Source: an uncultured Eggerthellaceae bacterium
GTDB lineage: Bacteria > Actinomycetota > Coriobacteriia > Coriobacteriales > Eggerthellaceae
NCBI GenBank assembly: GCA_910580205.1
Contig: CAJTVP010000008.1
Coordinates: 7,282-71,281, forward strand
Length of the DNA: 64,000 nt
Reading direction: 5' to 3'
The notes beneath the pieces were generated by a model. It ran no database searches, had not been told where the DNA came from, and worked only from the letters and a program-made list of their open reading frames with translations. Below, piece by piece: positions 1-7,905 of the stretch (position 1 is its first letter; every line of letters begins with the position of its first letter). The translations under genes and the position numbers were made by a program.

Positions 1-1
1 G

Positions 2-283
2 CCGGGCTGTGCGAGTGCGGAACATGGTTGGTGGTTCCCTGAGACCGACGGCGCTGAACCGAACCTCTTCGGCGTGTTTGACTCCAACATCAACAACCTC
101 ACGTCCATGATGGTCGTCGGCGAAACGGGCTACGGCGCGCCGTACAAGGGTCTTCTGTGCAAGATCTATCCCTGCACGGAGGAGAACAGCAAGGTCATGC
201 CGTCTGAGCAGGTGACGCGCCTGGGAGGCTGGAAGTACGACCGTGTGGAGAAGCTGGCCATGGGAGGATACAAGTATGAATAA
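2..283 (+). CDS. Molybdopterin oxidoreductase catalytic subunit, C-terminal fragment
   Basis: This is the last 93 codons of a gene that begins before the window; the frame is open from base 2 to a TAA at 281-283. The motif HGWWFPE followed by EPNLFGVFDSNINNLT is typical of the C-terminal molybdopterin-dinucleotide-binding domain of DMSO-reductase-family enzymes, including acetylene hydratase and catechol-dehydroxylase-like proteins. The stop overlaps the start of the downstream ferredoxin-like gene by 8 bases, so the two subunits are probably translationally coupled. The substrate cannot be judged from this fragment, and any Tat signal or Fe-S motif at the N-terminus lies outside the window. 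Confidence 0.85.
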   Translation, partial: PGCASAEHGWWFPETDGAEPNLFGVFDSNINNLTSMMVVGETGYGAPYKGLLCKIYPCTEENSKVMPSEQVTRLGGWKYDRVEKLAMGGYKYE

Positions 284-617
284 GAACTACGGTCTTCTTA
301 TCAACTATGAGTACTGCACCGGGTGCCATGTTTGCGAAGTGGCGTGCAAGAAGGTGCATGATCTGCCAGAGGGCCAATACGGCATCGTGCTGGCGGAAGA
401 TGGCCCCCGCAAGAACATCAACGGGAAATGGGAGCTCACCTACATGCCCATCCCCACGCACCTGTGCGACTTCTGCGAGGACCGCGTGAACGAAGGGCGC
501 CTGCCCAGCTGCGTGCATCACTGTCAGTCCGGCATCATGGTCTACGACACGCTGGAGAATCTGGCGGAGCTGGCTAAGGAGCATCCGCGCAGCGTCATCT
601 ACAACGCGCAGGCTTGA
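276..617 (+). CDS. Small 4Fe-4S ferredoxin-type electron-transfer subunit
   Basis: A 113-residue protein with CTGCHVCEVACKK near residues 14-26 and CDFCEDR plus a CVHHC segment further on, which fits ferredoxin-type cluster binding. It would pass electrons to or from the molybdenum enzyme encoded just upstream. It is much shorter than the usual 180-250 residue DmsB/PhsB-type partner, so it probably carries only one or two clusters. The ATG at 276 is chosen because GGGAGG lies about 8 bases upstream and the residues from there match ferredoxin starts; a longer frame from 243 lacks any ribosome-binding site. The gene overlaps the end of the catalytic subunit gene. Confidence 0.85.
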   Translation: MNKNYGLLINYEYCTGCHVCEVACKKVHDLPEGQYGIVLAEDGPRKNINGKWELTYMPIPTHLCDFCEDRVNEGRLPSCVHHCQSGIMVYDTLENLAELAKEHPRSVIYNAQA

Positions 618-661
618 GGATCGGGACCCTCACGGAGGGGTGAGGGGAATGAAGGAGGTTT

Positions 662-925
662 ATGATGGCAGAGAGGGAGCCTTTCCCCACATTGGTCGTC
701 AACGAGGTGTGGGCTCGGTGTGGTGGATGCTGTGAATGCACGGACGCCTCCCATGGGCATGATGATCCCTGTGGGCAGCGCTGCATCCTTCCGATGCAGG
801 GCGGCCCCAACATCGGCGGGTGGGAGGCTATCGCCAAAGATCCGAACGGTCCTCTGACCGAAGAGAACTGCATGATCGTGTGCGCGCCGTGTTTCAAGAA
901 GATGCGCGACGCGGGGCAAATCTAG
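662..925 (+). CDS. Small Cys-rich, HNH-like zinc-binding protein
   Basis: An 87-residue protein with strong ribosome-binding site GAAGGAGG before ATG 662 (ATG 665 is an equal alternative). It has RCGGCCEC, a CGQRC segment, and a C-terminal VCAPCFKKM. The two CxxC-like knuckles and the final CxxC-x2-K layout resemble the zinc-binding frame of HNH proteins, but the catalytic histidines of an HNH nuclease are not evident. It is more likely a metal- or cluster-binding accessory factor of the Mo-enzyme operon than a nuclease. It lies 44 bases after the ferredoxin-like gene and is followed by a terminator, so it probably ends that transcript. Function unknown. Confidence 0.6.
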   Translation: MMAEREPFPTLVVNEVWARCGGCCECTDASHGHDDPCGQRCILPMQGGPNIGGWEAIAKDPNGPLTEENCMIVCAPCFKKMRDAGQI

Positions 926-989
926 TTCGAACGCTCATGCAGACGCTCGCGAGTTCTGACGAGGTTGACCGCGGGTGAGAGGATGTGAA

Positions 990-1025
990 AGCAACGTCTG
1001 CGCTAGGTCGCAGACGTTGCTGTTT
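990..1025 (+). terminator. Rho-independent terminator after the first Mo-enzyme operon
   Basis: A perfect 13-bp stem (990-1002 with 1009-1021), loop CTAGGT, followed by GTTT. It closes the transcript carrying the Mo-enzyme subunits and the Cys-rich protein; downstream genes may be reached by read-through or a separate promoter. Confidence 0.8.
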
Positions 1026-1072
1026 CAGCCGCAAGAGCGTCGGATGAGAGCGGAACGCGAGGGAGGTGAGGC

Positions 1073-1375
1073 GTGATCATGCCATGTTACGTTTGCAATC
1101 CATTCTGCGGAGCTTGCCGCGCTCCCCGCCCCCATCCGCTTCGCTGCGCGGCATGCGGGGGATTGACGATGCCCGACTTGAAGCCGTTTCATGACGCGCC
1201 CATCCTTTGCCTGGAGTGCGGCGCTCTTCTTGAGCCACCGAAGGCGCAGCATTGTTCGTTCGCGAAGAGGATGTGCCGCATCCTGTGCACGCGGGCCGCG
1301 CAGCACCCGAAGCCGGGTGAGCTGGCGCGCTGCCCCTGGGGCGACGGGTTCGGACGCTTGCTTCAAGACCGGTAG
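1073..1375 (+). CDS. Cys-rich zinc-ribbon-like small protein
   Basis: A 100-residue frame starting with GTG 1073, 6 bases after GGGAGG (ATG 1079 is possible but spaced less well). It contains CYVCNPFCGACR, CAACGG and CLECG knuckles in its first 55 residues, then CSFAKRMC and a further C. This cysteine spacing suggests one or two zinc ribbons or an Fe-S site. It sits between the Mo-enzyme terminator and a trigger-factor paralogue, so it may be an accessory or maturation protein. I do not recognise the family. Because the frame is short and has overlapping antisense open frames, the coding call is moderate. Confidence 0.5.
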   Translation: MIMPCYVCNPFCGACRAPRPHPLRCAACGGLTMPDLKPFHDAPILCLECGALLEPPKAQHCSFAKRMCRILCTRAAQHPKPGELARCPWGDGFGRLLQDR

Positions 1376-1414
1376 GGAAGGTCCAAGATCGATAGAGAAG
1401 AGGATGGGTAAGCC

Positions 1415-2710
1415 ATGGATTATGCATTCATCGAAAGCTCCGAAGACGGACTGCGGAAACGTTGCAAGATCGAGCTTGATGCCCAAGAAACGACGGAGAT
1501 GATCGATGAGATCTACGCATTCTACGCCGCTCAAGCGGGAATCGACTGCATTGCGGATCAAGCTGGCTCGCAGACCCAAGATAAGCTCTCGGGGGATCTG
1601 GGAGAGCGCATCGCTGTTTGCATGGCGAACCAATGCGTAGATGGCATCATCGCGAACGAGGGCCTTCCAGCGGCCATGGAACCCGTCATTGGAGAGATGA
1701 GCGAGCTGCGCGAAGGTGCGCCTTTCTCCTGTGAAGCGACGATCTGTCTCAAGCCCACTCCTCAGCTCACTTCCTGTGATCCCGTTCGCTTGTCGATGCC
1801 GGAGTTCTTCGTCTCAGATGAGATGCTCGCGCGTAACATCGACGCTATCGTTGAAGAACGCTCACGCTATGTGGATGATGAGGATGCGGTCGTCGTGAGC
1901 GACCAGACCACGGAAGTCATCACGCTCCACACCGCCAAAAGCGGCATGGAAGTGCAGGCGCTCACGTTTGACAGCATCGTGTATCGCACGGGCGACGGGA
2001 TGCTGCCGCCGCAGATCGATGAGCGGCTCATCGGGATGTCTCCGGGAGAGGAGGAGCGCTTCTCATTCGTCATCACCAGCAAGAACTTCCTTGGGCTGGA
2101 TGTGGACGAGACGATGGATGCTGATCTGAGGGTGGAGCGGATCGTCAAGAAAGAGATCCCTGTTGTGGATGACGCTTGGGTGAAGGAGAACATCCCCGGC
2201 GCCTATGATGTCGCCAGCTTTCATGAGATGGTCCGCGCCAACGTCACCATGCGCGCTCGGGCGGACTACGACAAGATCAAAGGCGAAGCCGCGGTCAACG
2301 CCTTGGCAAGCCGGCTGCCGGAGCTTCAAGTGCCGGAGGGCTATTATGATTACGCGCGTTCGGGGCTTCTGCAAAATGTGACCGCCGCTCTTTCTCGCCA
2401 GGGCATGAGCCTTGAGGAGCTCTATGCTGCGCAAGGGGTGACTGAAGCGCAGTTCCTCGCCCAGATGAGCCATCGCGCTCAAGATGTGGTCCGGCAGGGG
2501 TTGGCTTTGGATGCCTTCGCCCTCGCTCGAGGCGTTGAGGTGGATGAGGATGATCTGAACCTGGCAGCAGCGGCCATCTCTCCTCAAGGACGTGCTGAGG
2601 CGCGCAAGATGCTTGAGATGAACGGACGGTCATACCAGCTTCGAGAGATGGCGATGCGCTCCAAAGCGCGCGGCCTTGTCATGGATGAGGCTATCGTGCA
2701 AAGCGCTTGA
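1415..2710 (+). CDS. Trigger-factor-like chaperone / peptidyl-prolyl isomerase paralogue
   Basis: A 431-residue protein laid out like trigger factor: an N-terminal ribosome-binding-like domain (about 1-130), an FKBP-type PPIase domain (about 140-250, with a GMSPGEEERFSF segment typical of the domain end), and a helical C-terminal substrate-binding arm (about 250-430). Its N-terminus is diverged and the usual ribosome-docking signature is not obvious, so it is likely a paralogue rather than the housekeeping Tig. Its place next to a molybdenum-enzyme operon suggests a dedicated folding or cofactor-loading chaperone. Start is ATG 1415 after AGAGGATGGG. Its 3' end overlaps the convergent PucR-type gene by 20 bases. 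Confidence 0.75.
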   Translation: MDYAFIESSEDGLRKRCKIELDAQETTEMIDEIYAFYAAQAGIDCIADQAGSQTQDKLSGDLGERIAVCMANQCVDGIIANEGLPAAMEPVIGEMSELREGAPFSCEATICLKPTPQLTSCDPVRLSMPEFFVSDEMLARNIDAIVEERSRYVDDEDAVVVSDQTTEVITLHTAKSGMEVQALTFDSIVYRTGDGMLPPQIDERLIGMSPGEEERFSFVITSKNFLGLDVDETMDADLRVERIVKKEIPVVDDAWVKENIPGAYDVASFHEMVRANVTMRARADYDKIKGEAAVNALASRLPELQVPEGYYDYARSGLLQNVTAALSRQGMSLEELYAAQGVTEAQFLAQMSHRAQDVVRQGLALDAFALARGVEVDEDDLNLAAAAISPQGRAEARKMLEMNGRSYQLREMAMRSKARGLVMDEAIVQSA

Positions 2711-4319
2711 TGGCTTCCCTGTCGTTGCCGAACAACTTGCTGACCAGTTCGGGATCGTTGGCGAGCTTTGAATACAGGATGGAAAAGTCGAACAAGAGCC
2801 TCTCACGCGTCCAGCTCTCATCAAGGTTGACGCCGAAACGCTTCTCGATCTTCTCAATGCGGTAGAGCACGGTGTTGCGGTGAACATGCAGTTTGTCAGC
2901 TACTACCGTGGCTTTGCGCTCATATTGCAGATATGAAGCGAGGATGCGTGCGTCGTTGCTCCCATTCTCGGCATCTTCAGCGATGAGCTTGTCGAGGATG
3001 GTGTGGGAAAAGGAGAAATCCCTCAACTCAGGCGTCATGGCATCTGTATCCACGATCGCGAACCGCAGCGCCTCTTCAAAGGTGTAGCACAAAGACGATT
3101 CCTCTTGGTTCGTCAGCGTGAGCCATGAAACGAGATCCATGCGGCGGCGGTATTTCGCCACGAGTTTGATCTGCTCGTAGGCGAATCTCAAGCTGGTGAC
3201 ATCGTCGAAGACCTGAGATACGGCCACGAAACCCATCCGCGGGTCAAGATGATCCAAAAGCTGCCTTTCGATCACAGAATTGGAAAGGCTGTTGTCCAGT
3301 CCTTTCGACCAGAACAGAAGATACAGATGGCTGTCATGGACCACGGGGATGTTCTTGCCTCCGTTGATCGCGCGCAAGGAAAGCGCCAGTGAGTCAAGAT
3401 CGGTGAGGTCGTCATCCTTGAAGGGGGCGAAGCATATCAGACGGTATTCCGCATCAAGGGGGAAGCCGTTGTTCAGGGAATAGTCGCTCAGCTGCCCCTG
3501 GCTGATGTAGCGTCCATTGAACAGGTCATCGAAAAGGCGGTATGAAGAGTATTTCGCCGGTTCGAAATGGTCAGTGGGAAGATCGGCTCTGTTTTCAAGG
3601 GCCGTTGCGATCACATCCAGCAGATCGCGTTTGCCTTGGGTTGACGCAAGTTCGAACAAGGCAATCAGGTAGAAATCCCCGTGTTTTTCGGATCCGATGC
3701 GTCTGCTTTCGACGATCAGGTCATCATTGGCTGTTTTGAAAACGAGCGTTCCGCCTTGGTGGGCTCGGACGCTGTTCAAGATCTCCTGCTCCCTGGATTG
3801 GAAATGCTGGCAAAACGGCCGGTTGATGTTGAACAGGGCGCGAGCTGTGGGTTTGAGATCGTTGCCGTAAAGCAGGAGGGGCGCGCCGATGATGCGAGCG
3901 CTTTTATTGAGGATCTGCCGGAAGCTGTCCGGGGAAGGGGCGATGCTTTGAATGTCTGATTTCCACAATCCATAGCCTAAAAAGCGGTCTTGCAGTCCTT
4001 GCAGCAGCCCGTCGGTTCGCGCATCTCGCTCTACGACGAGAAGGGGGCTATCTATCTCGGAGAGGGGACCCGATTCATCCGCACTGGCGATGACGATGAG
4101 GAGCTGTCCGGGATGGAGCGAGGCGGCTTTTGGAGCGGCACTCGCTTCGCAGACGAAAAGCATGTCTTTTTCGGGAACGGGGCTGCCGTTTTTGGTCCAA
4201 TGCAATGATGATGCCCAGCCGAACCGCTTCGGCTTTCGCACAGGCTCAGCGAGTATCTGGTAATGCCAAAGAGCGTCGACCAGCATGGCGTAGCTGATGT
4301 GAGGTATATTTGAAAACAT
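2691..4319 (-). CDS. PucR/CdaR-type transcriptional regulator
   Basis: A 542-residue regulator. The C-terminal 60 residues contain the PucR-type helix-turn-helix with LASYLQYERKATVVADKL and HVHRNTVLYRIEKIE, the hallmark of this family. The long N-terminal part probably senses a small molecule. The start at 4319 (MFSNIPHIS) is chosen because AGGA lies upstream and earlier in-frame starts run into the divergent MATE gene; starts at 4364 or 4469 remain possible. PucR-type proteins commonly control catabolic operons and in Coriobacteriia are often found beside oxidoreductase clusters; here it is convergent with, and overlaps, the Mo-enzyme-linked chaperone gene. Target operon is inferred only. 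Confidence 0.8.
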   Translation of the reverse strand: MFSNIPHISYAMLVDALWHYQILAEPVRKPKRFGWASSLHWTKNGSPVPEKDMLFVCEASAAPKAASLHPGQLLIVIASADESGPLSEIDSPLLVVERDARTDGLLQGLQDRFLGYGLWKSDIQSIAPSPDSFRQILNKSARIIGAPLLLYGNDLKPTARALFNINRPFCQHFQSREQEILNSVRAHQGGTLVFKTANDDLIVESRRIGSEKHGDFYLIALFELASTQGKRDLLDVIATALENRADLPTDHFEPAKYSSYRLFDDLFNGRYISQGQLSDYSLNNGFPLDAEYRLICFAPFKDDDLTDLDSLALSLRAINGGKNIPVVHDSHLYLLFWSKGLDNSLSNSVIERQLLDHLDPRMGFVAVSQVFDDVTSLRFAYEQIKLVAKYRRRMDLVSWLTLTNQEESSLCYTFEEALRFAIVDTDAMTPELRDFSFSHTILDKLIAEDAENGSNDARILASYLQYERKATVVADKLHVHRNTVLYRIEKIEKRFGVNLDESWTRERLLFDFSILYSKLANDPELVSKLFGNDREAIKRFAR

Positions 4320-4467
4320 CCAGGCTGCTTTCCTATGAGAGGCTGATTCACCTGCGCTTCCCATTATAGGTTCCGGCAGGGCCGCTCGGGTCCATGATGG
4401 TGCGAAAACACAAGATGACGATGGCGAAAGACCCCGCGCAAGAGGCTTTTCCGGTAAGCTAGGAACC

Positions 4468-5943
4468 ATGGGACCAGACAGTCGAAAAGAGGCAGCTCAA
4501 GAAGCGGCTTCCGCTCAGGAGAGGCGCGCTTCGGAAGGGGAGCGCGTCGCTCGCATGGGCACGGCTTCCATCCCGCGGCTGATCGCGGAGTTCGCCATTC
4601 CCTCCATCGTGGGGATGCTGGTCAATGGCTCCTACAACATCATTGATTCCATGTTCTTGGGGCACGCCATGGGGGAGATCGGGCTTTCCGCTGTCACCGT
4701 GGCGAACCCGGCCATGATCGTGTTCATGGCTCTGGCGATGCTCATCGGCAACGGCGGCAACGCCCTAGCCGCCCTGCGTCTTGGTGAAGGGAGCCGCGAA
4801 GGGGCCGAGCGCGCCCTGGGCAACGTCATCACTCTGAGCGTGATCCTCTGGCTGATCGTGGCCGTGGCGGTTTCGTTCCCGTCTGTCATGGAGTGGCTGC
4901 TCACCATCTCCAGCGCCACGGATGAGGTGCGCCCTTATGCCCGGACGTTCTTGCAGATCCTTTGCTACGGGTTCATCCTCCAGAGCATCGGCATGGGCGT
5001 GAACAACTTCATCCGCACCTGCGGAGCGCCGAATCGGGCGCTGGGCACCATGGTGATCGGGTTGGTGGTGGCCACCGTTTTCAACTACCTCTTCGTGCTG
5101 GTGCTGGGTTGGGGCGTGGCGGGAAGCGCTGCTGCCACGCTGGTGGGCCAGGCCTGTTCAGGCGCGGCGGTGCTCTGGTACTTCCTCTTCACGAAGGGCG
5201 TGCCTCTGCGCATCCGTCGGCGCTATCTGGCCCTGCGTCCGCGCTTCGTGAGCACCATCTTGGCGTTCGGGTTCCCGTCCTTCGCGGTGCAGGCGGGCAT
5301 GGCGGTGGTGAACTTCGTGCTGAACTACCAGCTCATCACCTACGGCGCCATGAGCGTCATCGGGGCCGTGGATGCCCTGGCCTCCATCGGGGTCCTCAAC
5401 CGCATCGCCGGTTTCGTGGTCATGCCGCTCATCGGCACTGCCATCGCCATCCAGCCGCTTTTGGGCTACAACTACGGCGCGCGGCTGATCGGTCGCGTGA
5501 AGCAGACGCTCTGGCTGGGGATCGGCTTGGGCTTCGCGTTCGCCACGGTGGAGTGGCTTGCCATCATGCTGTTCCCTGAGGCCATCGTCGCCGCTTTCGG
5601 CATCACCAATGAGACGCTGGTGGCGTTCACCTCGTTCGCCATGCGCGTGCAATTCGCGGTGTTCCCGCTGGTGGGATTCCAGATCGTCGGATCGAACTAC
5701 TTCCAGGCCACGGGTCAGCCAGCGAAATCCATCTTCCTGACGCTCACGCGCCAGATCATCTTCCTGGTGCCGTTGCTGTTCGTGCTGCCTCACATCCTGC
5801 CGCTCATCGCGCCGCAGTTCGGCGGGTTGGATGCGCTCTACTTCGCGAATCCCATCTCTGACGTGGTGGCCATCTCCATCACCATCGGATTCATCCTTTG
5901 GGAGATGCGCCGGCTGAACCGCATGGAAGCTGCCCAGTCCTGA
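4468..5943 (+). CDS. MATE family multidrug efflux transporter
   Basis: A 491-residue membrane protein with about twelve hydrophobic segments. IPRLIAEFAIPSIVGMLVNG near residue 35 and the IDSMFLGHAMGEIGLSAV segment match the MepA-like branch of MATE drug/cation antiporters, which expel cationic compounds in exchange for sodium or protons. A charged 25-residue cytoplasmic tail precedes the first segment. It is divergent from the PucR-type gene across 148 bases that should hold both promoters. The ATG at 4468 follows AGCTAGGAACC, a modest ribosome-binding site; the internal ATG at residue 30 is a weaker alternative. Confidence 0.9.
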   Translation: MGPDSRKEAAQEAASAQERRASEGERVARMGTASIPRLIAEFAIPSIVGMLVNGSYNIIDSMFLGHAMGEIGLSAVTVANPAMIVFMALAMLIGNGGNALAALRLGEGSREGAERALGNVITLSVILWLIVAVAVSFPSVMEWLLTISSATDEVRPYARTFLQILCYGFILQSIGMGVNNFIRTCGAPNRALGTMVIGLVVATVFNYLFVLVLGWGVAGSAAATLVGQACSGAAVLWYFLFTKGVPLRIRRRYLALRPRFVSTILAFGFPSFAVQAGMAVVNFVLNYQLITYGAMSVIGAVDALASIGVLNRIAGFVVMPLIGTAIAIQPLLGYNYGARLIGRVKQTLWLGIGLGFAFATVEWLAIMLFPEAIVAAFGITNETLVAFTSFAMRVQFAVFPLVGFQIVGSNYFQATGQPAKSIFLTLTRQIIFLVPLLFVLPHILPLIAPQFGGLDALYFANPISDVVAISITIGFILWEMRRLNRMEAAQS

Positions 5944-5979
5944 GCAGCTGCCCTTAACGGCCTGCCTGGGCCTTCTGCC

Positions 5980-6927
5980 TTAGGCTTTCAGTCCCCACTG
6001 GCGGACTTCAGGCTCCAGCCGAACGCCCGACGTTTCGAACACGCGCTCCTGCACGGTTTGGATCAGCTGCTGCACATCATGAGCGGTGGCGTCTCCGCAG
6101 TTCACGATGAAGCCGGCATGTTTGAGGGAAACCTGCGCCCCGCCGATGCGGCAGCCTTGCATCCCCGCATCTTGGATGAGCTTGCCGGCGAAATGGCCTT
6201 CGGGCCGCTTGAAGGTGGAACCAGCCGAAGGCATATCCAGGGGCTGCTTTTCTTCCCGACGGTGCCGCAGGTCATCCATGCGAGTTTGGATGGCGGCGGG
6301 GTCATCCGGGGCCAGCCGCAGTCCCACCTCCAGCACCAAGTGGCCTTCATCCATCATGAGGCTCTGCCGGTAGCCCCAATGGGCGTCTTCAGCCGAAATG
6401 CGTCGGATGCGTCCGTCTGGCGTGAGGCAGCGCACCCACTCCGCCACGTCGGATAGCTGCCCTCCGTAGGCACCAGCGTTCATGACCGCCGCTCCTCCGA
6501 TGGTGCCCGGGATGCCGCTGGCGAATTCGAAGCCCGCGAGACCGGCCTGTTGGGCTGCGGCGGCGATGCGTTCGTTGGAAGCGCCTGCTTGGGCCGTGAT
6601 GCAGCCGTTTTCGCTCAGCGCGATCTTCGCGAAATCTTCGGCCAGCTTGAGGATCACGCCGCGCACGCCTTCGTCAGCTGCCAGCACGTTGGAACCCGCG
6701 CCCAGCACTCGCAGAGGCGTTCCCGTTTCTGCGCAGAGCGCTGCCACTGCCTGAACCTCATCTTCGGTGCGTGGGGTGACGAGCCACTGGGCCGGGCCAC
6801 CGATCCGGAACGTGGTATGCCGGCATAGCGGGTCCTCTTCACGGACGCGGTCTTCTCCAAGAATGGCGCGCAGCCGTTGGGTCAGCTGATCATGAGCAGT
6901 CAAAAAGGAATCCCATTCGATCTTCAA
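5980..6927 (-). CDS. murB: UDP-N-acetylenolpyruvoylglucosamine reductase
   Basis: A 315-residue FAD enzyme that reduces UDP-GlcNAc-enolpyruvate to UDP-MurNAc with NADPH in peptidoglycan synthesis. Visible motifs are HTTFRIGGPA (about 38-47), the FAD site VLGAGSNVL (about 94), GIPGTIGGAAVMNAGAYGG (about 138-156), and the catalytic-serine segment PSAGSTFKRP (about 235). The length fits a type I/II MurB. It stands alone on the minus strand, convergent with the MATE gene 36 bases away and 15 bases downstream of the small unknown gene on the same strand. The substitution pattern looks fully functional. Confidence 0.95.
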   Translation of the reverse strand: MKIEWDSFLTAHDQLTQRLRAILGEDRVREEDPLCRHTTFRIGGPAQWLVTPRTEDEVQAVAALCAETGTPLRVLGAGSNVLAADEGVRGVILKLAEDFAKIALSENGCITAQAGASNERIAAAAQQAGLAGFEFASGIPGTIGGAAVMNAGAYGGQLSDVAEWVRCLTPDGRIRRISAEDAHWGYRQSLMMDEGHLVLEVGLRLAPDDPAAIQTRMDDLRHRREEKQPLDMPSAGSTFKRPEGHFAGKLIQDAGMQGCRIGGAQVSLKHAGFIVNCGDATAHDVQQLIQTVQERVFETSGVRLEPEVRQWGLKA

Positions 6928-6942
6928 CGAGGGGCAGATCTA

Positions 6943-7209
6943 TCAATCGCATCCTTTTCTTTCTTTCATTTCATAGACTGTATCGCGCACGGCGCCTATG
7001 TCATTGAACCAGCGGACTATATCCCCACCATAGAGATCCATGAGCCCATTCATGTTGTATTCCGCATGGGCGTGGGGGATGTCTGACAACTCGGAGGGAT
7101 CCATTTCATCAGAGCCGCACCAAGCTATATCCGCACCGTTGGTCCACAGGTAGTTCCAGCCGCTAGCAGAACTCCAATCGCAGAAACCGACATATTGCCA
7201 GCTTGCCAT
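6943..7209 (-). CDS. Hypothetical protein, aromatic-rich
   Basis: An 88-residue protein with an excellent ribosome-binding site, AAGGAGGGAATC before ATG 7209. It is rich in Trp, Tyr and acidic residues (two WC/WS clusters near the N-terminus, then an acidic DEMDPSELSD stretch) and has no signal peptide or membrane segment. It lies 15 bases upstream of murB on the same strand and may share its transcript. I do not recognise the family. Confidence 0.6.
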   Translation of the reverse strand: MASWQYVGFCDWSSASGWNYLWTNGADIAWCGSDEMDPSELSDIPHAHAEYNMNGLMDLYGGDIVRWFNDIGAVRDTVYEMKERKGCD

Positions 7210-7358
7210 GATTCCCTCCTTCGATTCTGATCTTTGTGATTGTAGCGCTTTTCAGGAGCGCTCATATTGTTCTCATTCTCATCCAATGAGCGGATTGTGG
7301 GCGGCATGGGAGTGGGTTATATTTGTTCCAAACGAACACCGATCGAAGGAGAGGGATC

Positions 7359-7724
7359 ATGGACAAGAACACCGTTGACTACATCGCTGAGCGCGCGGAC
7401 ATCCTGGCGGCATCAGAGGCCAGCACGCAAGTGACCAAGAATGCGGCGAACGCCTGGAAAGACGCTGTGGCCGCGGGTGGCGCTGATGCTGCCGATGCAG
7501 CCACTGAGCAGCTGCTTGATATCTTGGAAGGGCGACCCACCACCATCGATGGCGTGATCGCTTTCGCCGAAGGCCCCGCCAAAGAGATGTTCGGCGAAGA
7601 GACGGCCGCTCAGATCTTGGTAACGCAGAAAGAGCGCAAGGCTGCCGGTGCCAAATGGTGTGATTGCGACGCCTGCACGGCTGCCACGGAGATTCTGGCC
7701 AAGTTCGGCCGCGTGGAACTGTAG
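7359..7724 (+). CDS. Short helical protein of the family often labelled 'molecular chaperone Hsp90'
   Basis: A 121-residue, Ala-rich soluble protein. It ends with GAKWCDCDACTAATEILAKFG, a CDCxxC motif near the C-terminus preceded by a helical region with EGRPTTIDGVIAFAE. This layout matches my memory of short proteins in anaerobic gut bacteria that databases label as Hsp90 chaperones without real Hsp90 homology; the true role is unknown. The CxCxxC motif may bind zinc. Start ATG 7359 follows GAAGGAGAGGGATC; the longer frame from 7323 lacks such a site. A TATATT -10-like element and TGTTC-N5-GAACA lie just upstream, and two hairpins follow the stop. Confidence 0.7.
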   Translation: MDKNTVDYIAERADILAASEASTQVTKNAANAWKDAVAAGGADAADAATEQLLDILEGRPTTIDGVIAFAEGPAKEMFGEETAAQILVTQKERKAAGAKWCDCDACTAATEILAKFGRVEL

Positions 7725-7755
7725 CAAAGAGATCGCGCTCAGAAGGGCTTATTCT

Positions 7756-7784
7756 GCCGAAATGAAATAAAGCTTCATTTCGGC
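7756..7784 (+). terminator. Hairpin after the short CDCxxC gene
   Basis: A perfect 11-bp stem (7756-7766 with 7774-7784) lying 32 bases after the stop, followed by TTGATGTTT. It is a likely terminator although the T tract is interrupted. Confidence 0.6.
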
Positions 7785-7813
7785 TTGATGTTTCAAGTTT
7801 ATGGAACATCAAG
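7784..7813. terminator. Second, abutting hairpin
   Basis: CTTGATGTT (7784-7792) pairs with AACATCAAG (7805-7813) in a 9-bp stem that shares one base with the first hairpin. The two may act together as a bidirectional terminator; no long T tract follows. Confidence 0.4.
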
Positions 7814-7821
7814 CTAGTGCT

Positions 7822-7866
7822 TCAGCGAAGGATCTCTTCATGAGCGCCCATGCGCTGAACGTATGA
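7822..7866 (-). pseudogene. Vestigial 3' end of a YafQ/RelE-type toxin gene
   Basis: Read on the minus strand, these bases encode YVQRMGAHEEILR then a stop. The intact toxin at 8774-9064 ends AYFQRTGTHEEIFR and stop. The nucleotide sequences also match over most of 45 bases, starting with the same stop context (TCAGCG). Nothing upstream of the remnant continues the toxin frame, because the alpha/beta hydrolase gene begins at 7906. This is a relic of a second copy, left by deletion or recombination. Not a functional gene. Confidence 0.65.
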
Positions 7867-7905
7867 TCGCTCACGCGGCAATGGTAGAGAGGTGAAGGAG
7901 GCGCG

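Noticed and set aside
662..925. Active HNH endonuclease
   Set aside because: Cys knuckles are similar, but the conserved catalytic His pair is not seen, and the gene is in a Mo-enzyme operon.
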